Assembly (NCBI GenBank): GCA_044224605.1
Contig: JBGAKC010000021.1
Location: forward strand, 21,928 to 85,927
Direction: 5' to 3'
Source: UBA7672 sp044224605
GTDB lineage: Bacteria; Pseudomonadota; Alphaproteobacteria; Caulobacterales; Hyphomonadaceae
Length of the DNA stretch: 64,000 bases
Of the stretch, positions 9,388-18,418 are shown piece after piece. Position numbers and translations under genes: made by a program. The notes under the pieces are model-generated. The model was not told the origin of the DNA. It did not search any database and saw only the letters and a program-made list of their open reading frames with translations. Each line of letters starts with the position of its first letter. Position 1 is the stretch's first letter.

Positions 9388-9515
9388 GGGCAGTCCTCCC
9401 GGTATCCCTGAGCCCTACGGCGTTCACGGCCATGCTGACAAGCGTGTCCCGGCGTCGGGGTGACGGATCGCGCGGAGGCGGCTATCCATGCCGGATCGGT
9501 ATCCGGAGTCGTCAC

Positions 9516-10892
9516 ATGAAGCGGTTCGCCCTAGCCTTAGGAGCATCAATCCTTGCCGCCTGCGCCACGGCCCCGCCGCCCGCCGATGCCCAGCCCGCTT
9601 TCAACGCCAGCGGCAAGACGCTCCGTCAAATCTACGAATATCTCCACACCAACCCGGAACTGTCATTCCAGGAGAAGAGCTCTTCCGCCATCCTCGCAGC
9701 CGAGATGAAGCGTCTCGGCTTTACGGTCACGACAGGCCTCGGCGATGCCTGGACCAAGGCCCGCGCCCTGAGCGAGTACGGCAAGGTTCAGGATGGCGTT
9801 GGCGGCTATGGCGTGGTCGCCGTACTGCAGAACGGTCCCGGACCAACGATCATGATCCGCGCCGACATGGACGCGTTGCCGCTCATCGAAAAAACCGGAC
9901 TGCCTTACGCCTCAAAGGCTCGCGATATCGCCTGGAGCGGCGAAGAGTCTGGTGTCATGCACGCCTGCGGCCACGACATCCACATGACCGTCTGGCTCGG
10001 CACGGCCCGCGAACTCGTCGCCCGCAAATCCGAATGGAAGGGTACGCTCGTCATGATCGCCCAGCCCGCCGAAGAGATCGGCCTCGGAGCCATGGCGATG
10101 CTGAAGGACGGCCTCTACACCCGCTTCCCGAAACCGGAGAAGGTCATCGCCCTCCACGACAACGCCTCGCTTCCTGCCGGCACGATCGGCCTCGGCTCGG
10201 GCTATGTCATGGCCAATGTCGATAGCGTCGATCTCGACGTGAAGGGGGTCGGCGGACACGGCGCCTACCCTCAGGATACAAAGGATCCGATCGTTGCCGC
10301 GGCACGTATTGTCACCACCTTGCAGACCCTGATCTCCCGCGAGCTCGATCCGCAGGATTCCGGTGTTGTCACCGTCGGCGCCTTCAATGGCGGTTTCAAG
10401 CACAACATCATCCCGGACGATGTCCAGATGCAGCTGACCGTCCGCTCCTTCGCTGACACGACGCGTGACAAGCTGTTGAAAGGCATCGAGCGCATCGCCC
10501 GTGCCGAAGCCATGGCCGCCAATCTCGACCCGGACAAGGCGATCAATATCCGGGTGAAGGACGACTACACGCCGTCGCTCTACAACGACCCCGCATTGGT
10601 CGATCGCCTCTCGGTCGTTCTCAAGAAGGAATTCGGCGACGCGAAGATCGTCAAGGCCGAGCCCAGCATGGGTGGGGAGGACTTCTCGCGCTTCGGCCGG
10701 ACCGAGGACAAGATTCCGGTCATGCTGCTCTGGCTTGGCGCTGTGAAGCAGGAAACCTACGACGCCTCCCGCCAGCCCGGCGGCAAGCCGCTTCCTTCGC
10801 TGCACTCGTCGCTGTTCGCGCCCGACCCCGATCCGACGATCGCGGCTGGCGTCAAAGCGATGACGCTCTCGGCGATGGACCTGCTGAAGTAG
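9516..10892 (+). CDS. Secreted M20-family amidohydrolase (lipoprotein)
   Basis: A 458-residue protein taken from ATG 9516, because MKRFALALGASILAAC is a clear signal peptide with a lipobox Cys at residue 16. The mature part is an M20D metal-dependent amidohydrolase related to hippurate and N-acyl-amino-acid hydrolases. It shows the metal-binding MIRADMDALPL and HACGHDIHMTVWLG motifs, the catalytic Glu pair in AQPAEEIGLGA, and a dimerisation domain opening VDLDVKGVGGHGAYPQ. It probably cleaves amide-linked amino acids in the periplasm. Its stop is 3 bases from the stop of the convergent gene at 10896. Confidence 0.85.
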   Translation: MKRFALALGASILAACATAPPPADAQPAFNASGKTLRQIYEYLHTNPELSFQEKSSSAILAAEMKRLGFTVTTGLGDAWTKARALSEYGKVQDGVGGYGVVAVLQNGPGPTIMIRADMDALPLIEKTGLPYASKARDIAWSGEESGVMHACGHDIHMTVWLGTARELVARKSEWKGTLVMIAQPAEEIGLGAMAMLKDGLYTRFPKPEKVIALHDNASLPAGTIGLGSGYVMANVDSVDLDVKGVGGHGAYPQDTKDPIVAAARIVTTLQTLISRELDPQDSGVVTVGAFNGGFKHNIIPDDVQMQLTVRSFADTTRDKLLKGIERIARAEAMAANLDPDKAINIRVKDDYTPSLYNDPALVDRLSVVLKKEFGDAKIVKAEPSMGGEDFSRFGRTEDKIPVMLLWLGAVKQETYDASRQPGGKPLPSLHSSLFAPDPDPTIAAGVKAMTLSAMDLLK

Positions 10893-10895
10893 GTC

Positions 10896-11969
10896 CTACT
10901 GGTCCGACCGCGAAGTCATGACCTTCGTCTGCTTCTTCTCTTCCCGGAAGCGGAGGAAGGCGAAGGTCGCCGAGCCAAGGCCCGCCAGCGCCGCGAGAAC
11001 GGCGAACACAGGCTGCACGCTCTTGGCCCAGGTCACGATCTCGTCCACCGGCTGGACCTCAACCGTGATGTCGTCCCGGTAAGAGTCGAGCGGCTCGGCG
11101 TCGGCTGATCCAACGGCGAAGCCGTAGACGTTCAGCGTCAGCGTGTGTGTGCCCTTCTGGCGAGGCGTCACGCGCCAGCGCCATTCATTGGCCAGCTTCG
11201 ACGACAGCTTCTGCCGCGTCGACGTCGTCTGCAGCTGGATATCGAACGCGGCGCCAAGCAGCTCCGCCGAGACCGTGTCCGACAGGTCGACGTCACGTTC
11301 CACGATCGTACCTGGCAGGCCCTGCAGCCGTTCGGCCGCATCGGTCTGCCGCGAGGTGTCGATGATCAGCGAAACGTCGATCGGCTTGTCCAGCGCGAGC
11401 TTCTCGGGCGGGCGATTGTACGTCAGACGCCGTGACTTGAACTGCGCCTCGATCCCGGCCGGCGCAGCAGCCGCAGCCTGCTGCGGCGTCGCTCGCGGCG
11501 CCGGCGCATCGGCGGGCGCCGACTGCGCTTGTACCCTGGCGTCTGACTGCGGCGCTGCCGGTGTTTCCGGCTGGGAGGGCGCCTGCTGCTTCTGGGCCGG
11601 GGGCGCCGGGATTTTCAGTCCGTCCGTTTCATCCAGCCCGGTTTTCAGGTTCGGCTTCGGCTCGGGTGGCGGTGCTGCCGGGTCAGCTGCAGGGACGGCC
11701 GGTTCGGTCGACGGCGGCGCCGGCGTATCAGCGGGCCTGGCGGGCTCTGGCGCCCTCGGCGCGGCGGGAGCGCTCCGCAGTGCAGGATTTGGGCTTGTTG
11801 GCGACCCCTGCGCAGGCGCGGCGGCCGCGATGATCTCTGGTTCGCGCACCAGCGGCGCACGCGCTTCGCTGGCGACGCTGGCTGCACTCCCGCCGAACTG
11901 TCCCAGCGCCCAGACGCCGCCCGCCGCAATCGCAATCAGCGCGAGCACGACGACAATAACCATCCGCAT
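10896..11969 (-). CDS. Unrecognised membrane-tethered protein with Pro/Ala-rich linker
   Basis: A 357-residue protein I cannot assign to a family. Residues 1-24 form an uncleaved-looking membrane span (MRMVIVVVLALIAIAAGGVWAL). Residues about 30-175 are a low-complexity Ala/Pro-rich linker. Residues about 180-305 form a folded domain rich in beta pattern (KPIDVSLIIDTS, GTHTLTLNVYGFAVG), and residues about 315-340 are a second hydrophobic helix followed by a basic tail. This suggests a periplasmic domain anchored at both ends. It lies 31 bases downstream of rlmB, probably in one transcript. It could be an envelope scaffold or mechanical spacer; that is speculation. Confidence 0.6.
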   Translation of the reverse strand: MRMVIVVVLALIAIAAGGVWALGQFGGSAASVASEARAPLVREPEIIAAAAPAQGSPTSPNPALRSAPAAPRAPEPARPADTPAPPSTEPAVPAADPAAPPPEPKPNLKTGLDETDGLKIPAPPAQKQQAPSQPETPAAPQSDARVQAQSAPADAPAPRATPQQAAAAAPAGIEAQFKSRRLTYNRPPEKLALDKPIDVSLIIDTSRQTDAAERLQGLPGTIVERDVDLSDTVSAELLGAAFDIQLQTTSTRQKLSSKLANEWRWRVTPRQKGTHTLTLNVYGFAVGSADAEPLDSYRDDITVEVQPVDEIVTWAKSVQPVFAVLAALAGLGSATFAFLRFREEKKQTKVMTSRSDQ

Positions 11970-12000
11970 GCGAGTTTCCTCTTCGGAGTGTCAGTTCAGT

Positions 12001-13179
12001 CTATTCGGCTTCGTCGTCAAATCCATCGTCGTCCGCATCATCGCCGGGTGCCGGCAGGGGTGTGGATCTGGGTGCTGGGGCGATCCTGCCGCCCCGTCGC
12101 GCGGCTTCGTAGAAGGCGATCGCAGCTGCGTTGGACACGTTCAGGCTTTCCATTTCGGCGTCGATCGGGATACGCGCCAGACCGCTACAGGCCTTGGCAA
12201 CGCCCTGACGCAACCCCGCGCCTTCCGCGCCCATCACGATCGCCAGCGGTTCATCGCCCGCGAACGCCTCATCCAGCGTCTGTTCCGCTGTTCCATCGAG
12301 CCCGATGACTTTCCATCCGGCATCCACCAGCGCGTCGATCGCCCGCGAGAGATTCACGGCGCGGATCTCGTCGACCTTCTCGATGGCGCCCGTCGCCGCT
12401 TTCGCAAGCGCGCCGCCCAGCGCCGGCGCATTCCGCGTCTGCATCACCACGCCCGCCACGCCAAAGGCCGCCGCCGACCGGAAGATCGCGCCGACATTCT
12501 GCGGATCGGTCACCTGATCGAGAATGACCAGCGGCTTCTCCGGCCGCACAGCCGCCTCGGCGATGTCCATCCCGTCGAACGGCCTGCATCGCACGGCAAG
12601 CCCCTGATGCACTGCGCCGGGCGGGAGCTTCAGGTCGATCTCGCTCGGCTCCATGATGTGCGCAAACCGGGGCAGCGCGTTGACGTCCAGTCCGGCGCGC
12701 TCGGCGGCGTTGCGCGTCATGAACGCGGTGCTGATCTTCCGCATCGGATTGTTGAGCGCCGCGGTCGCCGCATGGATGCCCCAGATCCAGACTTCGCCAT
12801 TCTCCTCGAACGCCGCCTCGCGCCGGTCATGCTGTCCGTGATGCTGCGGCCGCCCGCGATCCCGCCGAGGGTCGCGATGCTCGCCCCGCTCAAAACCGCC
12901 CCTGGGTTTTCCGCGGAAATCCCCGCGTGGCTTGTCGAAGCGGTGACCAGGCTTGCCGTCGAAGCGGCCAGGGCCGTCGCCCTGCCGGCGTTCTTCCGCC
13001 CGCTCCCGGCCGCCGGAGGGCGATGGCTTCGCCCAGGGCTTGTCATCCCCGGCGCCGCCGTCGTCCCCACCGGGTCCACGCGAACGCGGCCGGTTGCCGC
13101 CGCCACTGCCGCCGCGACCGCGAAAACCGCCTGATTTTCCGCCATTTCCAGGCCGGTTGCGTGGTGGACCCTTCGTCAC
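12001..13179 (-). CDS. rlmB: 23S rRNA 2'-O-methyltransferase RlmB (SpoU/TrmH family)
   Basis: A 392-residue protein. Residues 1-145 are a Gly/Arg/Asp-rich, probably disordered, RNA-binding extension. The following GEVWIWGIHAATAALNNP begins the SpoU substrate-binding domain. The SPOUT methyltransferase domain has motif 1 VILDQVTDPQNVGAIFRSAAAFG, motif 2 LAIVMGAEGAGLRQ and motif 3 IPIDAEMESLNVSNAAAIAFYEA, which form the SAM knot. GTG at 13179 is preferred because GGGAG lies 9-13 bases upstream. A longer frame to 13287 would run into the tRNA gene. It is adjacent to and divergent from tRNA-Tyr. Confidence 0.85.
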   Translation of the reverse strand: MTKGPPRNRPGNGGKSGGFRGRGGSGGGNRPRSRGPGGDDGGAGDDKPWAKPSPSGGRERAEERRQGDGPGRFDGKPGHRFDKPRGDFRGKPRGGFERGEHRDPRRDRGRPQHHGQHDRREAAFEENGEVWIWGIHAATAALNNPMRKISTAFMTRNAAERAGLDVNALPRFAHIMEPSEIDLKLPPGAVHQGLAVRCRPFDGMDIAEAAVRPEKPLVILDQVTDPQNVGAIFRSAAAFGVAGVVMQTRNAPALGGALAKAATGAIEKVDEIRAVNLSRAIDALVDAGWKVIGLDGTAEQTLDEAFAGDEPLAIVMGAEGAGLRQGVAKACSGLARIPIDAEMESLNVSNAAAIAFYEAARRGGRIAPAPRSTPLPAPGDDADDDGFDDEAE

Positions 13180-13259
13180 TATAAGACGCGCTCCCAAGTG
13201 AGACCGGGGCTCCGTTTCGGTCTCATCCGCGTCGGCGTCAAGCCGCCGCGACTGGCCCT

Positions 13260-13345
13260 GGAAGGGTGGGAGAGTGGTTAAATCCACGAGACTGTAAATC
13301 TCGCGCCTTGCGGCTACACTGGTTCGAATCCAGTCCCTTCCACCA
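13260..13345 (+). tRNA. tRNA-Tyr: tRNA-Tyr (GTA anticodon), CCA encoded
   Basis: The acceptor stem GGAAGGG (13260-13266) pairs with CCCTTCC (13335-13341), followed by discriminator A and encoded CCA (13343-13345). The anticodon stem CGAGA/TCTCG encloses the loop CTGTAAA with anticodon GTA. The long variable arm (CGCCTTGCGGCTAC region) is the class II type expected for bacterial tRNA-Tyr. The T arm ACTGG-TTCGAAT-CCAGT is perfect. Total length is 86 nt including CCA. Confidence 0.97.
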
Positions 13346-13708
13346 GCCTTTCTTCCGACAGGAGACCGCCCACTCGTGGCGCGAATCCGCGCCGGCTGCT
13401 CCGTGTGTGACTGCTTCCTGCGCCTGCGCCGTTGCTCGACGCTGCGTTCAGCTGCCCAGTCGGACCGCCGTCATCGTGCACTTGTTTCTGACAGCGTGGA
13501 GATTTCGGCCATCCTGCGTTTGGCTCGCCGACTACCGGCGAAAGCGTCAGTGTCTTCACGGGGTACGTCGGTTCGAATCCTTCGCAGACCGTCTGGCCGG
13601 CATCCCGAAGGTGTGGTCGGCGCTCATTTTCGGAAACTGGACGCTGGTTGGGCTACACCCGCGTTTGGCCCAAGGCTGACGGGTGTGTGTGGTCCGGAAT
13701 ATGCCAGG
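13346..13708. other. Intergenic stretch 3' of tRNA-Tyr
   Basis: About 360 bases with no gene I can support. Short frames on both strands have shadow-like, Arg-rich compositions. Two small features are visible. One is an 11-base copy of the tRNA T-loop sequence (GGTTCGAATCC at 13570-13580) with no surrounding tRNA fold. The other is a 14-base palindrome CCAGGCTAGCCTGG at 13704-13717 covering the stop of the leftward PRPP-synthetase gene. There is no integrase or IS remnant. Confidence 0.4.
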
Positions 13709-14596
13709 CTAGCCTGGGTCCCTCAGAGAGTGGGCGAGCAGATCAGCGAGATGAACCCCGTTGGTTGGATCCGGGCTCGAGTCGGTTGAGATGATCCGAC
13801 TGGCGCCTGCCTGCAGAAGCTCATCCATGACCTTCGCGCCACCAAGCGCGTGCGTGATGAAGATTGTGACCTCCCCGGCCTCCAATGACTTGAGCATGCG
13901 CGTCGCCTTGCGCAGCGTGTTCCCTGTCGAACAGATGTCATCGACCAACAGAATAGGTCGTCCAGCGGGATTGAAATCGGTTGGAGGGAGCAATTCCACT
14001 TCTGTATCACCGCGCCGGTGTTTCCGCAGTGTGGCATGTTCGAGGCCAAGAGGCTCGGCTATTCGCCTGACCCACGGACCTGATTCAACGTCCGGACCAA
14101 CAACGACTGTCCCTGCCGCCGGCGGTAATGTGCGTAGGTGCGGGATCAGTGCGTCGGCCCCGAACAAGTGTGTGCTCTCGCATGTCGGAAACAGCTCCGC
14201 CAGCGAAGACGTGCGATGCAGGTGAGGGTCGACCGTGATGATCCTGTCGAAAGCCGCATTGAGTAGGCTCGCCATCACGCGCTGACTTATGGGCTCGCCG
14301 ATTCTGAAGACTGTGTCCTGCCGCATGTAGGGCAAGTAGGGCGCCACGAGGATCAATCGCTGGGCGCCGGTCCGGCGCCATGCGTCAACGGCCAGCAGGA
14401 GCTCCACGAGTTTGATGTTGGGGTTGTATAGCGAGCGATACACGATTGTCGTCTGCGCTGGCGCCGGAACGCGAGGTATTGTCTCGCCGTCGGGAAACGC
14501 ATGCACATCGACAAAGGCTAAAGGTATTTGAAGCGCATCGGCCAACCGCTGCGCTTCACCGGCCTGATCTCGAAAGGCGTGCAGAACGATAGTCAT
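13709..14596 (-). CDS. Ribose-phosphate pyrophosphokinase-like protein
   Basis: A 295-residue PRPP-synthetase family protein. Seen: FPDGETIPRVPAP (N-terminal Prs motif), LILVAPYLPYMRQD (ATP-binding flexible region, YxPYxRQD), ITVDPHLHRTSSL (divalent-metal His) and the PRPP loop ILLVDDICSTGNTLRKA. It is slightly shorter than housekeeping Prs (about 310 residues). It is the last gene of a leftward operon, and its ATG overlaps the AMP-phosphorylase stop by 4 bases. By family it forms PRPP from ribose 5-phosphate and ATP. Because it travels with a nucleotide phosphorylase it is probably an accessory copy serving nucleotide salvage, not the essential prs. Confidence 0.85.
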   Translation of the reverse strand: MTIVLHAFRDQAGEAQRLADALQIPLAFVDVHAFPDGETIPRVPAPAQTTIVYRSLYNPNIKLVELLLAVDAWRRTGAQRLILVAPYLPYMRQDTVFRIGEPISQRVMASLLNAAFDRIITVDPHLHRTSSLAELFPTCESTHLFGADALIPHLRTLPPAAGTVVVGPDVESGPWVRRIAEPLGLEHATLRKHRRGDTEVELLPPTDFNPAGRPILLVDDICSTGNTLRKATRMLKSLEAGEVTIFITHALGGAKVMDELLQAGASRIISTDSSPDPTNGVHLADLLAHSLRDPG

Positions 14597-16155
14597 CGGC
14601 CGGCGCTATCAATGCGGAAGCCGGAATCCTCGCTAGATGCTTCGCAGGCGGCGGCGAAGTCCGCGTGATCAAGGCCGTGAACACGATAGAGCGGTTCGCC
14701 CTTGCGGACGACATCGCCGTGCTTTTTCAGCAGGTCGATACCGGCGCCGGGGTCGTTGGGGGCTCCGGCTGTGCGGGCGATACGGGCGATCCGGAAGCAA
14801 TCGATCTGACTGACGACGCCGTCTCGAGGCGCTGGCGCTTCGAAGATGAGGGAGCCAATCGGAGCGGATCGGGGCGATGGCCCTTGTGCATCAATCATCC
14901 GGTCGAGCGCCTTCCGCGCTTCGCCGCTTTCGAGCAGCTCCCGGGCGCGTTGCTCTCCGCGCCCTCCCTGAAGCAGGGGGTCATGCTCGAGCAGGCGGCC
15001 GGCAAGCCGGATCGACTTTTCGCGCAAGTCAGCGGGAGCATCCGGCTTACCGTCGAGCACGGCTAGCACATCCCGAGCCTCCAGGGCCGGGCCAACGCCG
15101 AATCCGATCGGTTGGGCGCCGTCGGTAATGATCACCTCGGTCACAAGGCCAAGGCGCGACGCAACGAACTCGAAGAGTTTCCTGACGCTCTGTGCATGGA
15201 TGTGGGAACGGATCTTCGCCGTCGGGCCCATGGGCATGTCGATCAGGAGGTGGGTTGAGCCGGCTGCAATCTTCTTCGACAGGATGGAAGCGACCATCTG
15301 CTCCGGCGTGTCTATGGAAAGAGGTCGTTCGATGGAGATCAGCACGTCGTCTGCTGGTGAAAGGTTGATGTGTCCGCCCCAGGCGATGCAGCCATTGCAG
15401 CGCTCCACCACGTCCCGCAGTTCATCTTCGGTCAGTTCGACGCGGGCAAGGACTTCCATCGTATCCGCCGTGCCGGATGGGGACGTGATCGCGCGGGAGG
15501 ATGTCTTGGGCATCGTAAGCCCATGTGCAGCTACGATTGGCGTTACAATCATTGTCGTTCGGTTGCCTGGAATGCCGCCGATGCAATGCTTGTCGACGAT
15601 AACCGGACGGTCCCATTTCAACTGTGTGCCTGCAGCCGCCATGCAACTTGTCAGCGCCAGGACTTCGCTTGTTGTCATGAAGCTGGACGTCGCGATCAGG
15701 AACGCCGCAGTCTCGATGTCGGAGTATCGGTGTGCGGCGAGGTCCTCGACAACGGCCTGGATTTCCTCTCGTGTCAGTTCTTCGCCGCGAATCTTGGCGC
15801 GAACCGCGTCCAGGCTTTCTGCTGGCGGTGCGATCGAAACATGGGCGTGATCACCCGGCTTGACGCCCAGGCGATGAAGGGCGGGCTGCGGCAACCCGAT
15901 TTCGCTGGCGCCCAACTCCTCCAGTCCATCGGAGATGAGGACGTTCGCGACAATCTGCGCGCCATTGACCCGAACCTCGACCTTTCGGAATCCGGCGAGA
16001 CGATCCGGTCGAAGCGCGACGCAATCCCGCGACAGGATCACGATGTTCTCCCCCATCGTGTCGAGGCTTATCGGACGAATTGTCAGCTCTACGCGTCCAG
16101 TCTGCGACGGTTCCCGGGGCGCCCGCTTTCCTCTTCTCGTTAGCCGTTCTGTCAT
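14593..16155 (-). CDS. AMP-phosphorylase-like member of the thymidine phosphorylase family
   Basis: A 520-residue protein. Residues about 20-110 form the N-terminal cradle domain found in AMP phosphorylases (DeoA type III) but absent from ordinary DeoA. Then comes the helical domain (LTREEIQAVVEDL) and the phosphate-binding motif KHCIGGIPGNRTT (residues 189-201). Ordinary thymidine phosphorylases read KHSTGG at this place. Expected reaction: nucleoside 5'-monophosphate plus phosphate gives base plus ribose 1,5-bisphosphate. The gene sits between an HlyD adaptor gene and the PRPP-synthetase-like gene with ATGA overlaps on both sides. Function as AMP rather than thymidine phosphorylase is inferred from motif and length. 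Confidence 0.8.
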   Translation of the reverse strand: MTERLTRRGKRAPREPSQTGRVELTIRPISLDTMGENIVILSRDCVALRPDRLAGFRKVEVRVNGAQIVANVLISDGLEELGASEIGLPQPALHRLGVKPGDHAHVSIAPPAESLDAVRAKIRGEELTREEIQAVVEDLAAHRYSDIETAAFLIATSSFMTTSEVLALTSCMAAAGTQLKWDRPVIVDKHCIGGIPGNRTTMIVTPIVAAHGLTMPKTSSRAITSPSGTADTMEVLARVELTEDELRDVVERCNGCIAWGGHINLSPADDVLISIERPLSIDTPEQMVASILSKKIAAGSTHLLIDMPMGPTAKIRSHIHAQSVRKLFEFVASRLGLVTEVIITDGAQPIGFGVGPALEARDVLAVLDGKPDAPADLREKSIRLAGRLLEHDPLLQGGRGEQRARELLESGEARKALDRMIDAQGPSPRSAPIGSLIFEAPAPRDGVVSQIDCFRIARIARTAGAPNDPGAGIDLLKKHGDVVRKGEPLYRVHGLDHADFAAACEASSEDSGFRIDSAGR

Positions 16156-17321
16156 TTGGAATTCACTTGGACAGCATCGCCGTCGCGCAGGGTGTCACCC
16201 GGAAAAAGCACAAGCTGCTCGCCACTTGTCACGCCTCCCATCACCACGCGGAAGTCATCATCCCCGTCGCCAAGTGTAACCTTCGTGAGCCTGGCGCGGC
16301 CATCGACAACCCGGAAGACGGCCCAGCCGCCGACGCTATCACGCATGAGACAATCAGTCGGCAGGCGCAGAACATCCTTTTTCTCAAACACTACGATTCG
16401 TACATCGACGCGGAAGCCGTGGCCCAACCTGGCGGCGTCGGCCGGCGGTGCGCCGTTCAGATGGACGATGACACTCGCGCGCTGCTCCTCGACGCCCAGT
16501 GCGGAAACCTTTGTCCGAGCATACGGTTCGATCGTGTGAACAGTTGCGGCGATCGGCTCACGACCGCCCCAGTTCTCGATAAGGGCAGGCGCGCCCTCGT
16601 GCATTATCGCCGCGTCCTGCGAAAGGAAGTCCGCGACTATCTCGATCTGCGCCGGGTCGCCAATTTCAAGAAGCGGCGTACCGGCCGGAACAACCGTCTC
16701 GCTTTGCTGTAGAACCTGCAGCACCTTGCCCGAGGCCGGGCTGCGCACTGTCGTCAGGGTTCGCGCCCGGGCGCCGGGCTTGCCCTGTGAGGCGATCGCC
16801 CGGTTCAGTTCGGCCTTTCTCTGCGCCACGGCAGATGTCGCCACCCTTAGTCCCGCGCTGGCGCGATCCAGGGCTGCTTTGGCGGCGAAGCCGCGTTCGA
16901 AGAGTTGCCTTGTTCGCATCTCGTCATTCCTGGCGAGTTCGAGGTCGGCCTCGGCAAGGGCGAGCGCAGCTTTTGCGGCGGCAACACTTGCGGCCGCCTC
17001 TTCAGCGAACCGCGCATCGAGCAGGCTGGGATCTGCCGGCGCGATGGATGCCAGCACATCGCCCTTGGATACGCTGTCGCCTGCCTCCAGCTGAACGCGC
17101 TTCAACAGCCCGCCGACCGGCGATGCGACCGTATAGACATCATGCACGCGGACACGGCCCTCTTCAACAATCGCTCGAGTGACTTCACCTCGATCGACCG
17201 TCGCCGTCCGGACGCCGATAGGTCTTGGCCAGGCGAGCCACGTAACAAGCGCGACGACGATGGCGGCGCATCCGATCCAGATACGGGTTGCGGTCGAGAT
17301 CTTTGGAAACGCCAAGTTCAA
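16152..17321 (-). CDS. HlyD-family periplasmic adaptor of an ABC exporter
   Basis: A 389-residue membrane-fusion protein. It has an N-terminal anchor at residues 12-30 (IWIGCAAIVVALVTWLAW), a first lipoyl half (VYTVASPVGGLLKRVQLEAGDSVSKGDVLASI), an alpha-hairpin of about 90 residues rich in Ala/Glu/Arg, and a second lipoyl half (TVRSPASGKVLQVLQQSETVVPAGTPL) followed by a beta-barrel. The start is TTG at 17321, supported by GGGAGGGA just upstream and by the TTGA overlap with the permease stop. It would link the FtsX-type permease to the outer layers of the envelope. Confidence 0.85.
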   Translation of the reverse strand: MNLAFPKISTATRIWIGCAAIVVALVTWLAWPRPIGVRTATVDRGEVTRAIVEEGRVRVHDVYTVASPVGGLLKRVQLEAGDSVSKGDVLASIAPADPSLLDARFAEEAAASVAAAKAALALAEADLELARNDEMRTRQLFERGFAAKAALDRASAGLRVATSAVAQRKAELNRAIASQGKPGARARTLTTVRSPASGKVLQVLQQSETVVPAGTPLLEIGDPAQIEIVADFLSQDAAIMHEGAPALIENWGGREPIAATVHTIEPYARTKVSALGVEEQRASVIVHLNGAPPADAARLGHGFRVDVRIVVFEKKDVLRLPTDCLMRDSVGGWAVFRVVDGRARLTKVTLGDGDDDFRVVMGGVTSGEQLVLFPGDTLRDGDAVQVNSK

Positions 17322-18418
17322 TCCCTCCCTTTCAGGACGCCGACCATGTCAAGGCGATCAATGCCATTGCGCACGATCAACGCCGCCACGGCAACGCATG
17401 CCAAGGTAAATACAATTGCAAAGGCGTACCCTTCTGGATTGAAGACGTAGGGGAAGGAGTACATGTCGGTCTGGAACAGTTGCATCAGCCAGTTCGCCAT
17501 CAGTGTTCCCGCCATACAACCTGCCGGAATGGCGAGAAGCGCAAGCGCAGCCAATTCGCCGACGAGCACGTACGATACCTCGAGGCGCGTGAAACCAAGG
17601 ACTCTTAGCGTCGCAAGATCGCGCTCCTGCTCGGCCAGGGTGACGCGGGCGGCGGAAAAGGCGACTCCTCCCGCCATCACCGCAGCGAATGAGAGGTAGA
17701 CAAGGTTCATATAACCAACACCTTCATTATAGCTCTGCTGCATCGACCGCTCGGCAAGGTTCAGAAAGCTCGCTCCGACCAGGGCCGGCGTACGCTTCAG
17801 TTCACGATTGAATGCGTCATAGGCAGCCGGATCGAGCCGAACGTTTGCGCCCGTAATCTGGCGGGGCTCTCGCATCAGGAGGGCCTGCGCATCTAGGTCC
17901 ATGTAGGCGGAGGAGCCCACCATCGGGTCGACAATAGCGGCGACACGAACGCTTGTACGCAGGCGGCTTCCGCGGGTCTGTTCGATGTCGATTGAATCTC
18001 CTGCTTTGACATCGAGTTTGGCGGCCAAGGCTCGCGCCAGAGCGACGCCGGATGTCGGAGGCTGGACGATCTCGCCGCTGGCTCCAATAAGACGGCTGAG
18101 ACGAGCGCCGTACCGCGAGCCGATCAACGCCTCTTCCACGCTGCGAACCCCATTGTGAAGTATGACGCTGTCGATCCGCACCGGTTCTACGTAGATCACG
18201 CCGGGCAGCTGTTCGACTGCATGAAGCACGCCTTCCTCGCGCGCATCGATGAAGGACAAGGTGACGTCCTGCCGATTGGTTTGCGAGAAATGAACATCCA
18301 ACAGCCGCTCCATCACCGCCGGGAAGGTCCGTGCGACAACCAGAAGGCCGATCGCGAGCGCAATGCCGATCACTGTGGTGGGCATCGAGACGGCGCGCAA
18401 GAATGCTTGCAAGACCAT
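17318..18418 (-). CDS. FtsX/MacB-type ABC permease, C-terminal half of a split gene
   Basis: A 366-residue frame: one N-terminal span (TTVIGIALAIGLLVVAR), a periplasmic domain of about 200 residues, then three spans containing the FtsX signature region (LAEQERDLATLRVLGFTRLEVSYVLVGELAALALLAIPAG). In related exporters this block is the second half of a single permease of about 780 residues with duplicated FtsX domains. Here it is in a different frame from the first half. ATG 18418 has no good ribosome-binding site, and the in-frame stop at 18434-18436 is immediately upstream. Either a frameshift (real or from sequencing) or gene fission explains this. Confidence 0.7.
   Translation of the reverse strand: MVLQAFLRAVSMPTTVIGIALAIGLLVVARTFPAVMERLLDVHFSQTNRQDVTLSFIDAREEGVLHAVEQLPGVIYVEPVRIDSVILHNGVRSVEEALIGSRYGARLSRLIGASGEIVQPPTSGVALARALAAKLDVKAGDSIDIEQTRGSRLRTSVRVAAIVDPMVGSSAYMDLDAQALLMREPRQITGANVRLDPAAYDAFNRELKRTPALVGASFLNLAERSMQQSYNEGVGYMNLVYLSFAAVMAGGVAFSAARVTLAEQERDLATLRVLGFTRLEVSYVLVGELAALALLAIPAGCMAGTLMANWLMQLFQTDMYSFPYVFNPEGYAFAIVFTLACVAVAALIVRNGIDRLDMVGVLKGRD

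Noticed and set aside
11143..13134. Long rightward frame of 663 codons opposite rlmB and the linker protein
   Set aside because: It runs antisense to two supported genes, is Arg/Ser/Gly-rich without domains, and reflects high GC content.
13570..13580. Possible second tRNA (GGTTCGAATCC T-loop-like sequence)
   Set aside because: The flanking bases do not form a T stem, and no acceptor or anticodon stem can be drawn.
13704..13717. 14-base palindrome CCAGGCTAGCCTGG at the end of the PRPP-synthetase-like gene
   Set aside because: The stem is only 5 bp with no T-tract, too weak to call a terminator.
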